From assembly GCA_046318115.1 (NCBI GenBank), contig JBKCVA010000182.1, positions 1-64,000 of the forward strand: a DNA stretch of 64,000 nucleotides, in the 5' to 3' direction. The first letter of the stretch is position 1; every line of letters begins with the position of its first letter. The notes below the pieces were generated by a model. The model saw only the letters and a list, made by a program, of their open reading frames with translations, was not told where the DNA came from and did not search any database. The stretch comes from Aquimonas sp046318115 (GTDB taxonomy: Bacteria; Pseudomonadota; Gammaproteobacteria; Xanthomonadales; Xanthomonadaceae). Shown here one piece after another: positions 16,239-23,391 of the stretch. A program made the position numbers and the translations under genes.

Positions 16239-16256
16239 GCGAAACGGCAATTTCGC
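16239..16256. promoter_or_regulatory. Candidate Lrp/AsnC operator
   Basis: GCGAAA-CGGCAA-TTTCGC is a perfect inverted repeat with six-base arms, placed between the divergent cyclodeaminase and Lrp-type genes. A further GCGAAACG copy lies at 16278-16285, 39 bases from the start of the first, roughly four helical turns. Lrp proteins bind several phased sites. The assignment is inferred from position and symmetry. Confidence 0.5.
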
Positions 16257-16311
16257 AAGCATTACGCCAGATCTATGGCGAAACGTCAGGTATTGATGGC
16301 AATCTGTCCAA

Positions 16312-16731
16312 ATGGATGAGCTTGACCAAAAGCTGATCGCGCGACTCCGCGCCAATGCGCGCGTCTCGGTGGCCGAACTCGCGCTTGCGCTCAAGGTGTC
16401 GCGCGGCACGATCACCAACCGCATGGCCCGGCTCGAGCGCGAAGGCATCATCAGTGGCTACACCCTGCGCCTCCGCCCGGATGCCGCCCGCGAGGAAGTC
16501 CGCGCATGGACCTCGATCGCCGTCGAAGGCAACCAGCTCAAGGTGGTGCACGCTCTGCTGGGTGAGCCCGGAGTGGCTGCCCTGCACGACACCAACGGCC
16601 GTTGGGACCTCCTCGCCGAACTTCGCGTCCGTGATCTCACGGAGCTCTCCGCGGCGCTGGAGCGCATCCGCGCCATGCCGGGCGTCAGCGCCACCGAGAC
16701 CAGCCTTCATCTGAAGAGCTGGAGGGCTTGA
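16312..16731 (+). CDS. Lrp/AsnC-family transcriptional regulator
   Basis: The protein has 139 residues. The N-terminal helix-turn-helix covers about residues 1-60 (MDELDQKLIARLRANARVS, then VSRGTITNRMARLEREGII). A C-terminal RAM/AsnC ligand-binding domain follows (about 65-135), ending MPGVSATETSLHLKSW. The domain senses amino acids in this family. Its divergent neighbour is an ornithine cyclodeaminase-type gene, so ornithine or a related amino acid is the likely effector (inference). No clear Shine-Dalgarno precedes the ATG. Confidence 0.92.
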   Translation: MDELDQKLIARLRANARVSVAELALALKVSRGTITNRMARLEREGIISGYTLRLRPDAAREEVRAWTSIAVEGNQLKVVHALLGEPGVAALHDTNGRWDLLAELRVRDLTELSAALERIRAMPGVSATETSLHLKSWRA

Positions 16732-16743
16732 GAGCTGGGACTG

Positions 16744-16757
16744 GGGATTCGGGATTC
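16744..16757 (+). repeat. GGGATTC tandem repeat
   Basis: Two adjacent copies of the heptamer GGGATTC lie just after the Lrp-type gene. Such GGGATTC runs are, from memory, frequent between genes in Xanthomonadales. The 218 bases from 16732 to 16949 otherwise show no gene or clear promoter. Confidence 0.4.
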
Positions 16758-16949
16758 GTAGCAGCCCGCTCGGATGGCCACTGCGTGCGCATTCGGTCTG
16801 AGGCTGGCGCGTTGCCCGCATGTGCTCTGGCCGGGCTTCGCAGGACCCGGCTCTGCAATGCACTCGGATCAACCCGCAATCATGGGGCGTCACATCCACT
16901 CCCTGCGTCGTAGAGTTCGCTCCGTTCTCCCTCCGACTGCAGAAGCCCC

Positions 16950-17996
16950 ATGACCGACACTTCCGTGCGTGCCGATGTGCGCCGCTACTATGGCGAGGTA
17001 CTGCAGAGCAGCCGTGATCTGAAGACCGGCGCCTGCTGCCCCGCTGAGGCCATGCCGGCCTGGCTGCGCCCGCTGCTGGCCGATCTTCATCCCGAGATCA
17101 ATGAACGCTTCTACGGCTGTGGTTCGCCGCTGCCGCCGGCGCTGGAGGGCCACACCGTGCTCGATCTCGGCTGCGGCACCGGTCGCGATGCCTACCTGCT
17201 GTCGCGACTGGTGGGCGAGGGCGGTCGGGTGATTGGCGTCGACATGACGCCGGAGCAGCTCGAGGTCGCGCGCAGGCACCAGGACTGGCAGGCCGAGCGC
17301 TACGGCCATGCGCGCAGCAACGTGCGCTTCGTGGAGGGCTACATCGAGGATCTTGCCGCCTGCGGCATCGCCGATGCCAGCGTGGACGTGGTGGTCTCGA
17401 ACTGCGTGCTGAACCTCGCTCCCGACAAGGCGCGCGTGTTCGCCGAGATCTTCCGTGTGCTGAAACCCGGCGGCGAACTCTACTTCAGCGATGTGTTCGC
17501 TGACCGTCGCATTCCCACGGCGCTGCGCAGCGATACGGTGCTGCTAGGCGAGTGTCTCGGCGGCGCGCTCTACGTCGAGGACTTCCGCCGCGTCATGGCC
17601 GCGGTGGGCTGCGCCGACGCGCGTGTGGTCAGCCGTGCCCCGATCCCGCTGCTGGATCCTGCGATCGAGGCCAAGTTGGGCATGGTGCGCTTCGAGTCGA
17701 TCACGGTGCGCGCCTTCAAGCTCGACCTGGAGGACCGCTGCGAGGACTACGGCCAGCTCGCCATCTATCGAGGCGGCTTGCCGCAGGTCCCCCACGCCTT
17801 CGATCTCGACGACCACCACCGCTTCGAAACCGGACGCCCGCTCCGCGTTTGCGGCAACACCTTCGACATGCTGGCCTCGACGCGCTACGCGGGGTATTTC
17901 GAGCTGATGGGCGATAAGCGCACGCATTTCGGCCTGTTCGACTGCGCTCCGGCTTCGCCGACCACCCCGGGGTCCGCTGCGGGCGGCTGCTGTTGA
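16950..17996 (+). CDS. arsM: Arsenite methyltransferase
   Basis: The enzyme uses S-adenosylmethionine to methylate arsenite to mono-, di- and trimethylated forms. Its 348 residues show the SAM loop VLDLGCGTGRDAY and the ArsM-specific cysteine contexts YGCGSPLP, VVSNCVLNLAPDK and LGECLGGALY. These correspond to the As(III)-binding Cys residues of characterised ArsM. The N-terminus has DLKTGACCP, another conserved Cys pair, and the protein ends in GGCC, a possible extra thiol site. No arsR, arsB, arsC or acr3 is adjacent, so the gene is stand-alone here. The start is at the conserved MTDTSVRADVRRYYG. Confidence 0.93.
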   Translation: MTDTSVRADVRRYYGEVLQSSRDLKTGACCPAEAMPAWLRPLLADLHPEINERFYGCGSPLPPALEGHTVLDLGCGTGRDAYLLSRLVGEGGRVIGVDMTPEQLEVARRHQDWQAERYGHARSNVRFVEGYIEDLAACGIADASVDVVVSNCVLNLAPDKARVFAEIFRVLKPGGELYFSDVFADRRIPTALRSDTVLLGECLGGALYVEDFRRVMAAVGCADARVVSRAPIPLLDPAIEAKLGMVRFESITVRAFKLDLEDRCEDYGQLAIYRGGLPQVPHAFDLDDHHRFETGRPLRVCGNTFDMLASTRYAGYFELMGDKRTHFGLFDCAPASPTTPGSAAGGCC

Positions 17997-18379
17997 GCGC
18001 ACCGCGGGCCCGGATACCTCGCCGCAGTCCAGCTCGCCGGCGTACACAGAGAGCGCCGGCGCCGGCCTTGAGGCAACACGGATCAAGTCCCTCCTCGCCT
18101 TGATCCGTGGTCGCAAGTCCGGCACATGTCCTGACTCGCTTGAGCTGGATCAATCACTTGCATACTCGATCTGCGGGCGCGCCCTCCATGGCGCGCGGCA
18201 TCGCTGAATTCTTCAGCAGTGCCCTAACTCTGCACCGGCGCCATGGCCTCGATCGCGTTGAACCCGTCGCTGGCCGCCATGGCGTGGTCGGGACCGCTGC
18301 GACTCCCGACGCGGCAAGTGCCTCGTCTGCGGCGGCCACCCGGAGAACAGGCCGCGCCCCAGTGCGCGGGCGACTGGAC
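17997..18379. other. Non-coding 383 bp between convergent arsM and ABC permease
   Basis: I see no credible gene here. The stretch holds two stem-loops: a perfect 11-base stem at 18077-18109 and a 7-base GC stem at 18177-18196. Open frames crossing it have low-complexity Arg/Ala-rich translations and look accidental. The transcripts of the two convergent genes must end in it. Confidence 0.6.
18077..18109. repeat. Perfect 11-bp inverted repeat
   Basis: CACGGATCAAG and its exact complement flank an 11-base pyrimidine-rich loop. It could serve as a bidirectional terminator between arsM and the permease gene, but lacks T-tracts on both sides. It could also be an operator or a repeat family member. 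Confidence 0.45.
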
Positions 18380-19360
18380 TCAGCCCTCGTCCCGCCAGCG
18401 GCGAAGGCGCGTGGCCAGCACGATCATCGCGATTCCGGCGGCCACTCCGATCCACAGATTCAGCGACGCCAGTGCCCGCGCCATCAGGCTCCAGCCGAAG
18501 GTGCTGGTGACGTTCTGCAGGTTGCCGCCTTCGACGAGCAGGGTCGGATCCGTCACGGCCAGATGCAGCGGGAAGCTGCCCGGCAGCACGCCCAGAAGAA
18601 TGCGCATCACCACGTGCTTCCAGTACGCCGTGTACTCGAGGTTGATCAGGCTCAGCAGGTCGAACCAGTTCAGCAGGAGTCCCACCGACACCGGCACCAG
18701 CAAGGCCCACAGGAAGGGCTTGTTGCGGGCGAAGGCCGAGACCAGCAGCAGCCAGCCGATGGTCGGCATCGCCCAGAGCGCATTGACCGGAACATTCGCC
18801 AGCATCTGCCCCCACACGTTCAGCAGCGACACCGGCCCCCACAGTACGGTCAAGGGGTTGATGCCGTGGAACAGCACGTAAAGGCTCAGCAGGATCAACA
18901 GCGCAAACTGAAGTGTCATCGCGATCAACGTGGATATGACGGGCGCCAGCAAGGTCGCGGCAAGCACCTTGGAGACCACCATCGCGCCGTCCGAGAGCGG
19001 CAGTGACTTCCAAAACAGCACGCTGCGGTCGCGGCGATCGTCGTAGAGGGCACCCAGGAGATAGAAGAACACCACGAAGAACAGAATGAACTGCAACAAG
19101 CCCGACATGGACAGCAGTGCCACGTCCAGCGCGGAACCCAGCGTCTGCAACTCGGCCTCTGAAAGCCGCTCAGTCAGGCGCTTCAGGGGTATGCCGATCT
19201 GGATATCGCCGGTGAACTTTTTGCGGAACACCTCCGCTGTGATCAGCCCCATGACCATCAGCAGCAGGGAGACCCCCGCGCCAATCGCCGGTGCCCACAG
19301 GAAACCGCCACGGTTCTCCCAGAATTCGCGCTTCAAGAGCCAGGGCAGGGTGGTCTTCAT
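18380..19360 (-). CDS. ABC-2 type transporter permease
   Basis: The 326-residue protein has six or more hydrophobic segments (for example LLQFILFFVVFFYLLGALY and LQFALLILLSLYVLF) and acts in the inner membrane. The segment YDDRRDRSVLFWKSLPLSDGAMVVSKVLAA is the cytoplasmic coupling region typical of ABC-2 permeases of the YtrC/BcrB kind. The start overlaps the ATPase stop by 4 bases (ATGA). It pairs with the ATPase just upstream in the operon. The transported substrate is unknown; relatives export peptides or act in envelope-stress and bacitracin-type resistance. Confidence 0.9.
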   Translation of the reverse strand: MKTTLPWLLKREFWENRGGFLWAPAIGAGVSLLLMVMGLITAEVFRKKFTGDIQIGIPLKRLTERLSEAELQTLGSALDVALLSMSGLLQFILFFVVFFYLLGALYDDRRDRSVLFWKSLPLSDGAMVVSKVLAATLLAPVISTLIAMTLQFALLILLSLYVLFHGINPLTVLWGPVSLLNVWGQMLANVPVNALWAMPTIGWLLLVSAFARNKPFLWALLVPVSVGLLLNWFDLLSLINLEYTAYWKHVVMRILLGVLPGSFPLHLAVTDPTLLVEGGNLQNVTSTFGWSLMARALASLNLWIGVAAGIAMIVLATRLRRWRDEG

Positions 19361-20214
19361 GCGTAGGTTCCTTTCATCGTGGCGACGAAGATGTCAGCGA
19401 CACCCGGAGTGCGGATTTCGCCCATCCGGCTGAGCTCGGCGCGGTTGGCGCCGTCGAACAGGAAGATGCTCTTGCCGAATACCTGCCGCTCATCCAGGGG
19501 CTTCAAGGCGCGGCAGGTTTCGACGTGCTCGGGGCCGACCATGACTTCGGTGAAGCGCTCGCCCACATCCTCCATGCTCGACGACAGGCTGACCTCTCCG
19601 TCGCGGATGAAGATCAGGTCGGTGAGGATGTGCTCGATCTCCTCGACCTGATGGGTGGTCACGATGATCGTTTTGTCGTGGTCGAAGTAGTCGTTGAGCA
19701 GGTGCTGGTAGAAGGCCTTGCGGTAGAGGATGTCCAGGCCCAAGGTCGGTTCGTCGAGAACCAGCAGACGAGCGTCTATCGCCATGACCAGCGCCAGATG
19801 AAGCTGCACGATCATGCCCTTGGACATGGTCTTGACCTTCATGTCCGGGGTCAGCTTGGTGGACTTGAGAAATGCCTCGCACTTCGCGCGGGAGAAACGT
19901 GGGTGCACGCCCTCGACGAAGTCGATCGCCTCGCGCACGCGGATCCAGCGCGGCAGGACGGCCACATCGGCGATGAAACAGACATCCTGCATCAGCTGGT
20001 TCCGTTGGGTGCTGGGGTCCAGGCCCAGAACCCTGAGCTCGCCCTCGTACGGTGCAAGCCCCAGGATCGCTTTCAGAGCGGTGGTCTTGCCGGCGCCGTT
20101 CGGGCCGATCAGACCAACGATGCGGCCCGCATGGATCTCGAAGTCCAGACCCTTGAGAGCAGCGGTCTTGCCATAGGTCTTGCTGAGTCCGCGTGCGCTG
20201 ATCACCGTGCTCAT
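19357..20214 (-). CDS. ABC transporter ATP-binding protein (YtrB/BcrA-like)
   Basis: The 285-residue ATPase couples ATP hydrolysis to the permease encoded next. Walker A is GPNGAGKTT, Walker B is RLLVLDEPTLGLDIL and the switch His is in VTTHQVEEIEH. The signature LSGGQ is replaced by MSKGM, as is common in the YtrB/BcrA branch. About 75 residues follow the H-loop, including DGEVSLSSSMEDVG. ATG 20214 (MSTVISARGLSKTYG) is the start: it overlaps the GntR stop by 4 bases, and longer in-frame extensions lie inside the regulator gene. Confidence 0.93.
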   Translation of the reverse strand: MSTVISARGLSKTYGKTAALKGLDFEIHAGRIVGLIGPNGAGKTTALKAILGLAPYEGELRVLGLDPSTQRNQLMQDVCFIADVAVLPRWIRVREAIDFVEGVHPRFSRAKCEAFLKSTKLTPDMKVKTMSKGMIVQLHLALVMAIDARLLVLDEPTLGLDILYRKAFYQHLLNDYFDHDKTIIVTTHQVEEIEHILTDLIFIRDGEVSLSSSMEDVGERFTEVMVGPEHVETCRALKPLDERQVFGKSIFLFDGANRAELSRMGEIRTPGVADIFVATMKGTYA

Positions 20215-20582
20215 GCCTGTTTCTCCCTGTGCTCGTCGCGATTCATGAGTTGGTCGAGCTTCAGTCCGAGTCGCTCGATCCGGGCCAGTACCGCTGGCCA
20301 CTCTTCCTTGAGGAAGCGTTGACGCTCGCTGGCCAGGAGTTTTTCCGGGGCGCCTTCCGTGACGTACATGCCTAGACCTCGACGTTTCTCGACCAGGGAT
20401 TCGTCCACCAGCTCCTGATAGGCGCGGGAGACGGTGATGGGGTTCAGCTGGAAATCGGCAGCTACCTGTCGCACCGAGGGCAAGGCATCCCCTGGCTTGA
20501 GCACGCCGTCCAGCAGCATTCCGATCACCTTTTCCTTGAGTTGCAGGTAGATCGGCGTGTTTTCGTTCCAGATCACGCTCAT
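20211..20582 (-). CDS. GntR-family regulator, YtrA subfamily
   Basis: The protein has 123 residues. The winged helix covers about residues 1-75: MSVIWNENTPIYLQLKEKV, LPSVRQVAADFQLNPITVSRAYQEL, then VEKRRGLGMYV. The C-terminal tail (about 45 residues) is short and helical, without the large effector domain of FadR/HutC types. This is diagnostic of YtrA regulators, which repress their own ABC-transporter operon. AGGAG lies before the ATG. The next gene overlaps by 4 bases. The matching operator and promoter are at 20883-20922. Confidence 0.93.
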   Translation of the reverse strand: MSVIWNENTPIYLQLKEKVIGMLLDGVLKPGDALPSVRQVAADFQLNPITVSRAYQELVDESLVEKRRGLGMYVTEGAPEKLLASERQRFLKEEWPAVLARIERLGLKLDQLMNRDEHREKQA

Positions 20583-20584
20583 CC

Positions 20585-20851
20585 TCAGATCTCCTGTTCG
20601 GCCGCGCGGGCTCCGCCGCCTGGCATGTAGGGCAGGGTCATGCGCAGCCTCAGGCTGCCAGGGGCCGCTTCTTTGGACGGCGCGACCGTGACCGCGCCAC
20701 TTGGGGCGCGGATGGGTCCTACGCCGGACACCGACGACCCGGTGGCCCCGGGGTGCATCGCGAACGCGATCGCAAGCAGGCCGGAATAGGCGAGCGTCAT
20801 GACCAGGCTGAACGCCAGACGGCTGCCGAGGGCGATGTGTTGGCGTTTCAT
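20585..20851 (-). CDS. Small membrane-anchored protein of unknown function
   Basis: The 88-residue protein is the first gene of the ABC operon. It has one hydrophobic segment (LAFSLVMTLAYSGLLAIAFAM, residues 12-32), which is a signal anchor or uncleaved signal. A Gly/Ser/Pro-rich part follows, then LRLRMTLPYMPGGGARAAEQEI. AGGAG sits before the ATG, and only two bases separate its stop from the GntR start. I know no named family. It may be an accessory of the transporter or the sensor input of the regulator (inference). Confidence 0.75.
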   Translation of the reverse strand: MKRQHIALGSRLAFSLVMTLAYSGLLAIAFAMHPGATGSSVSGVGPIRAPSGAVTVAPSKEAAPGSLRLRMTLPYMPGGGARAAEQEI

Positions 20852-20882
20852 GGGGCGCTCCTGTCTTCAAGCGTGGGCGTTG

Positions 20883-20904
20883 GTGTTGTAGTTGACTATA
20901 ACAC
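20883..20904. promoter_or_regulatory. Candidate operator of the GntR/YtrA regulator
   Basis: GTGTTGTAGT-TG-ACTATAACAC is an inverted repeat with ten-base arms and one mismatch. It covers the -10 box of the operon promoter and runs to the probable transcription start. Its position and symmetry fit autorepression by the YtrA-type regulator encoded second in the operon. Confidence 0.75.
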
Positions 20905-20922
20905 TAGATTTCGCGCTGTCAA
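20895..20922 (-). promoter_or_regulatory. Sigma-70 promoter of the ABC-transporter operon
   Basis: On the minus strand the sequence reads TTGACA (20917-20922), 16 bases, then TATAGT (20895-20900). This is close to consensus. The first gene starts at 20851, leaving a leader of about 35-40 bases. The operator overlaps the -10 box. Confidence 0.8.
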
Positions 20923-21079
20923 GCAGGCGTCTGTTTGCCGACCAAGCGCGACTGGCCTAGCCTGTGCGCCGGTCGCAACCCGCAACGGCTCGCGCCCTTA
21001 CTGAGATCTGCACGCAAGCTGCCGATTTCCCTCACTTTCTCGCTGGCTTCGGCCAGCCAAGTCCAGATTCGGAGCCCCC

Positions 21080-21562
21080 ATGCAGATCGCAGACCGCTGC
21101 GTTGTGTCCTTCCACTACACCCTGACCAATGACGCCGGCGACGTGCTGGACAGTTCCTCCGGTCGCGAGCCCCTTTCGTATCTCCACGGTGCTGGCAACA
21201 TCGTGCCGGGGCTCGAATCGGCCCTGGAGGGCCGTCAAGCGGGTGACAGCTTCAAGGTGTCAGTGGCGCCCGAGGACGGTTACGGCGTGCACCACGAGGG
21301 CTTGGTCCAGCAAGTGCCGCGCGCGGCCTTTGCCGGTGTCGACGAGGTCCAGATAGGCATGGAGTTCCATGCCCAGGGCCCCCAAGGTCCCTTGGCGGTG
21401 ACGGTCACCGCGGTGGACGGCGACACGGTCACCATTGATGGCAACCACCCGCTGGCAGGACAGACCCTGCATTTCGCCGTCGAAGTGACCGGAGTGCGTC
21501 AGGCAACTCTGGAGGAGAGCCTGCATGGCCACGTGCATGGCCCCGGCGGTGTGGAGCATTGA
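21080..21562 (+). CDS. slyD: FKBP-type peptidyl-prolyl isomerase SlyD
   Basis: SlyD catalyses proline cis-trans isomerisation, acts as a chaperone, and binds metal ions. It has 160 residues. The FKBP part (about 1-68 and 125-150) contains VSFHYTLTNDAGDVLDSS and YLHGAGNIVPGLESALEG. The inserted-in-flap (chaperone) domain lies between, with VPRAAFAGVDEVQIGM. The C-terminal tail HGHVHGPGGVEH is His-rich but much shorter than in E. coli, so nickel binding may be weaker. GGAG lies before the ATG. The gene is single, divergent from the ABC operon. Confidence 0.95.
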   Translation: MQIADRCVVSFHYTLTNDAGDVLDSSSGREPLSYLHGAGNIVPGLESALEGRQAGDSFKVSVAPEDGYGVHHEGLVQQVPRAAFAGVDEVQIGMEFHAQGPQGPLAVTVTAVDGDTVTIDGNHPLAGQTLHFAVEVTGVRQATLEESLHGHVHGPGGVEH

Positions 21563-21817
21563 AGCGCGAGGCGGCGCAAGTCGCTGATCTTGAAGGACAG
21601 CCTGGTTGTCGGACCCTGTAAGATCTGCGTAGTCGCTTTGACGTGAATGTTGGCGTATAGTGGTCGCGCTGTGTTTGCTGGGGTCACCGTGACTCGTGAC
21701 CCGATGGTGTTGGTTCCACAACGTTCATCGCTTCACCTCGTGTCTTTCTCCGAGCAGACCCAGTAGGCGACTCACCCGTCGTCGCTTTCATTTCAATCAA
21801 GTCTCAAGGAGTAAGAC

Positions 21818-22027
21818 ATGTCTGATCGTCAGACCGGTACCGTGAAGTGGTTCAACGACGCCAAGGGCTTCGGCTTCATCAGCCGCCCGGACGGCGAGGA
21901 CCTCTTCGTTCACTTCCGCGCTATCCTCGGTACCGGCTTCAAGTCGCTGCAGGAAGGCCAGAGCGTGAGCTTTGTCGTGACCAAGGGCCCGAAGGGCCTG
22001 CAGGCCGACCAGGTCCAGCCGCTGTAA
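21818..22027 (+). CDS. Cold shock protein, CspA family
   Basis: The 69-residue OB-fold protein binds single-stranded RNA/DNA and melts RNA structure. RNP1 is KGFGFI and RNP2 is DLFVHF. A strong AAGGAG lies seven bases before the ATG. The 255-base space before it has room for a long leader, as in cold-inducible csp genes. A strong intrinsic terminator follows. Whether it is cold-induced or constitutive cannot be decided from sequence. Confidence 0.97.
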   Translation: MSDRQTGTVKWFNDAKGFGFISRPDGEDLFVHFRAILGTGFKSLQEGQSVSFVVTKGPKGLQADQVQPL

Positions 22028-22053
22028 TCTGCAGCTCGACTGCCGATTCAAGC

Positions 22054-22083
22054 AAAGCCCCGGGAAACCGGGGCTTTGTTTTT
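22054..22083 (+). terminator. Intrinsic terminator of the cold shock gene
   Basis: AAAGCCCCGG-GAAA-CCGGGGCTTT is a ten-base stem with a GNRA-type loop, followed by GTTTTT. This is a textbook rho-independent terminator 27 bases after the stop. Confidence 0.92.
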
Positions 22084-22109
22084 CCCGTCAGCCATGTCTT
22101 GATGCGGGA

Positions 22110-22571
22110 ATGAAGCCGCTGCTGATCCTGCACGCCGGAAGCGAAACCGGCACGACGCGCCTGCTGGTCGATGCGTTCTGCGAGGGCGCCTGCGATGCCG
22201 AGCCGCGCGTGCCTCTCTCCGTGGTCCCAGCGCTTGCAGGACAGCCGGAGGCGCTACTCGACGCCGGCGCGGTGCTGTTTGCCACTCCGGAGAAGTTTGG
22301 CTACATGGCGGGCGCCTTGAAGGACTACTTCGACCGCAGCTATTACTCGCTTGAGGGCAGGGTCGCGGGGCTCGGCTACGGGCTGATGGTCAGTGCCGGC
22401 AATGACGGCCGCGGTGCGGTGGAGTCCGTGCAGCGGATCGTTCGAGGGCTCGCATTGAAGCCGCTCGCCGAACCCTTGCGCATCAAAGGACCGCCGACGC
22501 CTGCGGACTTCGATGCGGCTCGCGAGCTCGGTGCAGCGATCGCAGCCGGCCTTGTCTTGGGTATCTTCTGA
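22110..22571 (+). CDS. Flavodoxin-like FMN-binding protein
   Basis: The 153 residues form a flavodoxin/NADPH-dependent FMN-reductase-like fold. The N-terminal phosphate loop is HAGSETGTTRLLVDAF. ATPEKFGYMAGALKDYFDRSYY matches the second FMN loop of the family (TPxYxGxxxxxLKxFxDR). VSAGNDGRGAVESVQRIVRGLAL follows. It would transfer electrons or reduce quinones in the cytoplasm; the partner is unknown. It starts 27 bases after the csp terminator and 24 bases before yceH, which may be co-transcribed. Confidence 0.85.
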   Translation: MKPLLILHAGSETGTTRLLVDAFCEGACDAEPRVPLSVVPALAGQPEALLDAGAVLFATPEKFGYMAGALKDYFDRSYYSLEGRVAGLGYGLMVSAGNDGRGAVESVQRIVRGLALKPLAEPLRIKGPPTPADFDAARELGAAIAAGLVLGIF

Positions 22572-22595
22572 TTCGCCAACGACCAAGGACGCCCC

Positions 22596-23282
22596 ATGAC
22601 CGACGCCACAGACACCCCTTGCACCGATGCGGCCGGATTCGGCGCAGCTCACCCGCGTGTTCTAACGGAACTGGAGGGCCGCATCCTGGCCAGTCTCTTC
22701 GAGAAAGCGCAGACCACCCCGGAGCAGTACCCGCTGACGGTCAACTCGCTGCAGTTGGCCTGCAACCAAAAGAACAACCGCGATCCGATCAGCCAATACG
22801 AGCAGGGCGCGATCGTGCACGCCCTCCGCGACCTCGAGAACCGCGGCTGGGCGCGCCAGTCTTCGGAAGGCGTGCGCGCCCAGCGCTGGGAGCACCGCTT
22901 CGACCAGCACCTCGGCCTGACGCCGCGCAAGGCGGCGGTCCTCTGCACCCTGGTGCTGCGCGGCCCGCAGACGCTCAACGAGATCCATACGCGCAGCGAG
23001 CGCCTCACATCCTTCCCGGGCATTGAGGACGTTGAGGACACGCTGCAGCGCCTGATGGAACGTGCTCCGCCGCTGGTCGTGAAGCTGCCGCGCCAGCCCG
23101 GCCAGCGCGAGGAGCGCTACATGCACCTGTTGTTCGGTGCGGTCGATCCCGCGCTGCTGGCCGAACGCGCGAGCAGCGAGCGCACCCCGCGCGGTGCTTC
23201 GGCATTGGAAGCACGGATGGATGCTCTGGAGGCCGAGGTCGCCGAGCTGCGTGCAGCCCTTCAGGCACTTGGCGCCCTGTAG
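22596..23282 (+). CDS. YceH family protein (DUF480)
   Basis: The 228 residues match the YceH/UPF0502 family. VLTELEGRILASLFEKAQTTPEQYPLTVNSLQLACNQKNNRDP is highly characteristic and forms one winged-helix domain. A second follows with GPQTLNEIHTRSERL. The family is conserved in proteobacteria; its biochemical role is not established. A C-terminal short coiled coil (ARMDALEAEVAELRAALQAL) is visible. AAGGA lies before the ATG. Confidence 0.95.
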   Translation: MTDATDTPCTDAAGFGAAHPRVLTELEGRILASLFEKAQTTPEQYPLTVNSLQLACNQKNNRDPISQYEQGAIVHALRDLENRGWARQSSEGVRAQRWEHRFDQHLGLTPRKAAVLCTLVLRGPQTLNEIHTRSERLTSFPGIEDVEDTLQRLMERAPPLVVKLPRQPGQREERYMHLLFGAVDPALLAERASSERTPRGASALEARMDALEAEVAELRAALQALGAL

Positions 23283-23391
23283 CGTTTTCGGGGCTTGCGT
23301 CCCTGGAGCTCGGCCTTCGACCACCGTCGCAGGCCCTGCATGCCGCTGATCTCCTAAAATGGTGCTTTCCCCCAGCCGGAAGCCACGCGCC

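Noticed and set aside
18107..19006. Plus-strand open frame in the arsM-permease gap
   Set aside because: It runs antisense into the ABC permease and is His/Gln/Arg-rich without any motif.
21638..21661. TTGACG...TATAGT as csp promoter
   Set aside because: The spacer is 12 bases, too short for a sigma-70 promoter; only the -10-like element is kept as a possibility.
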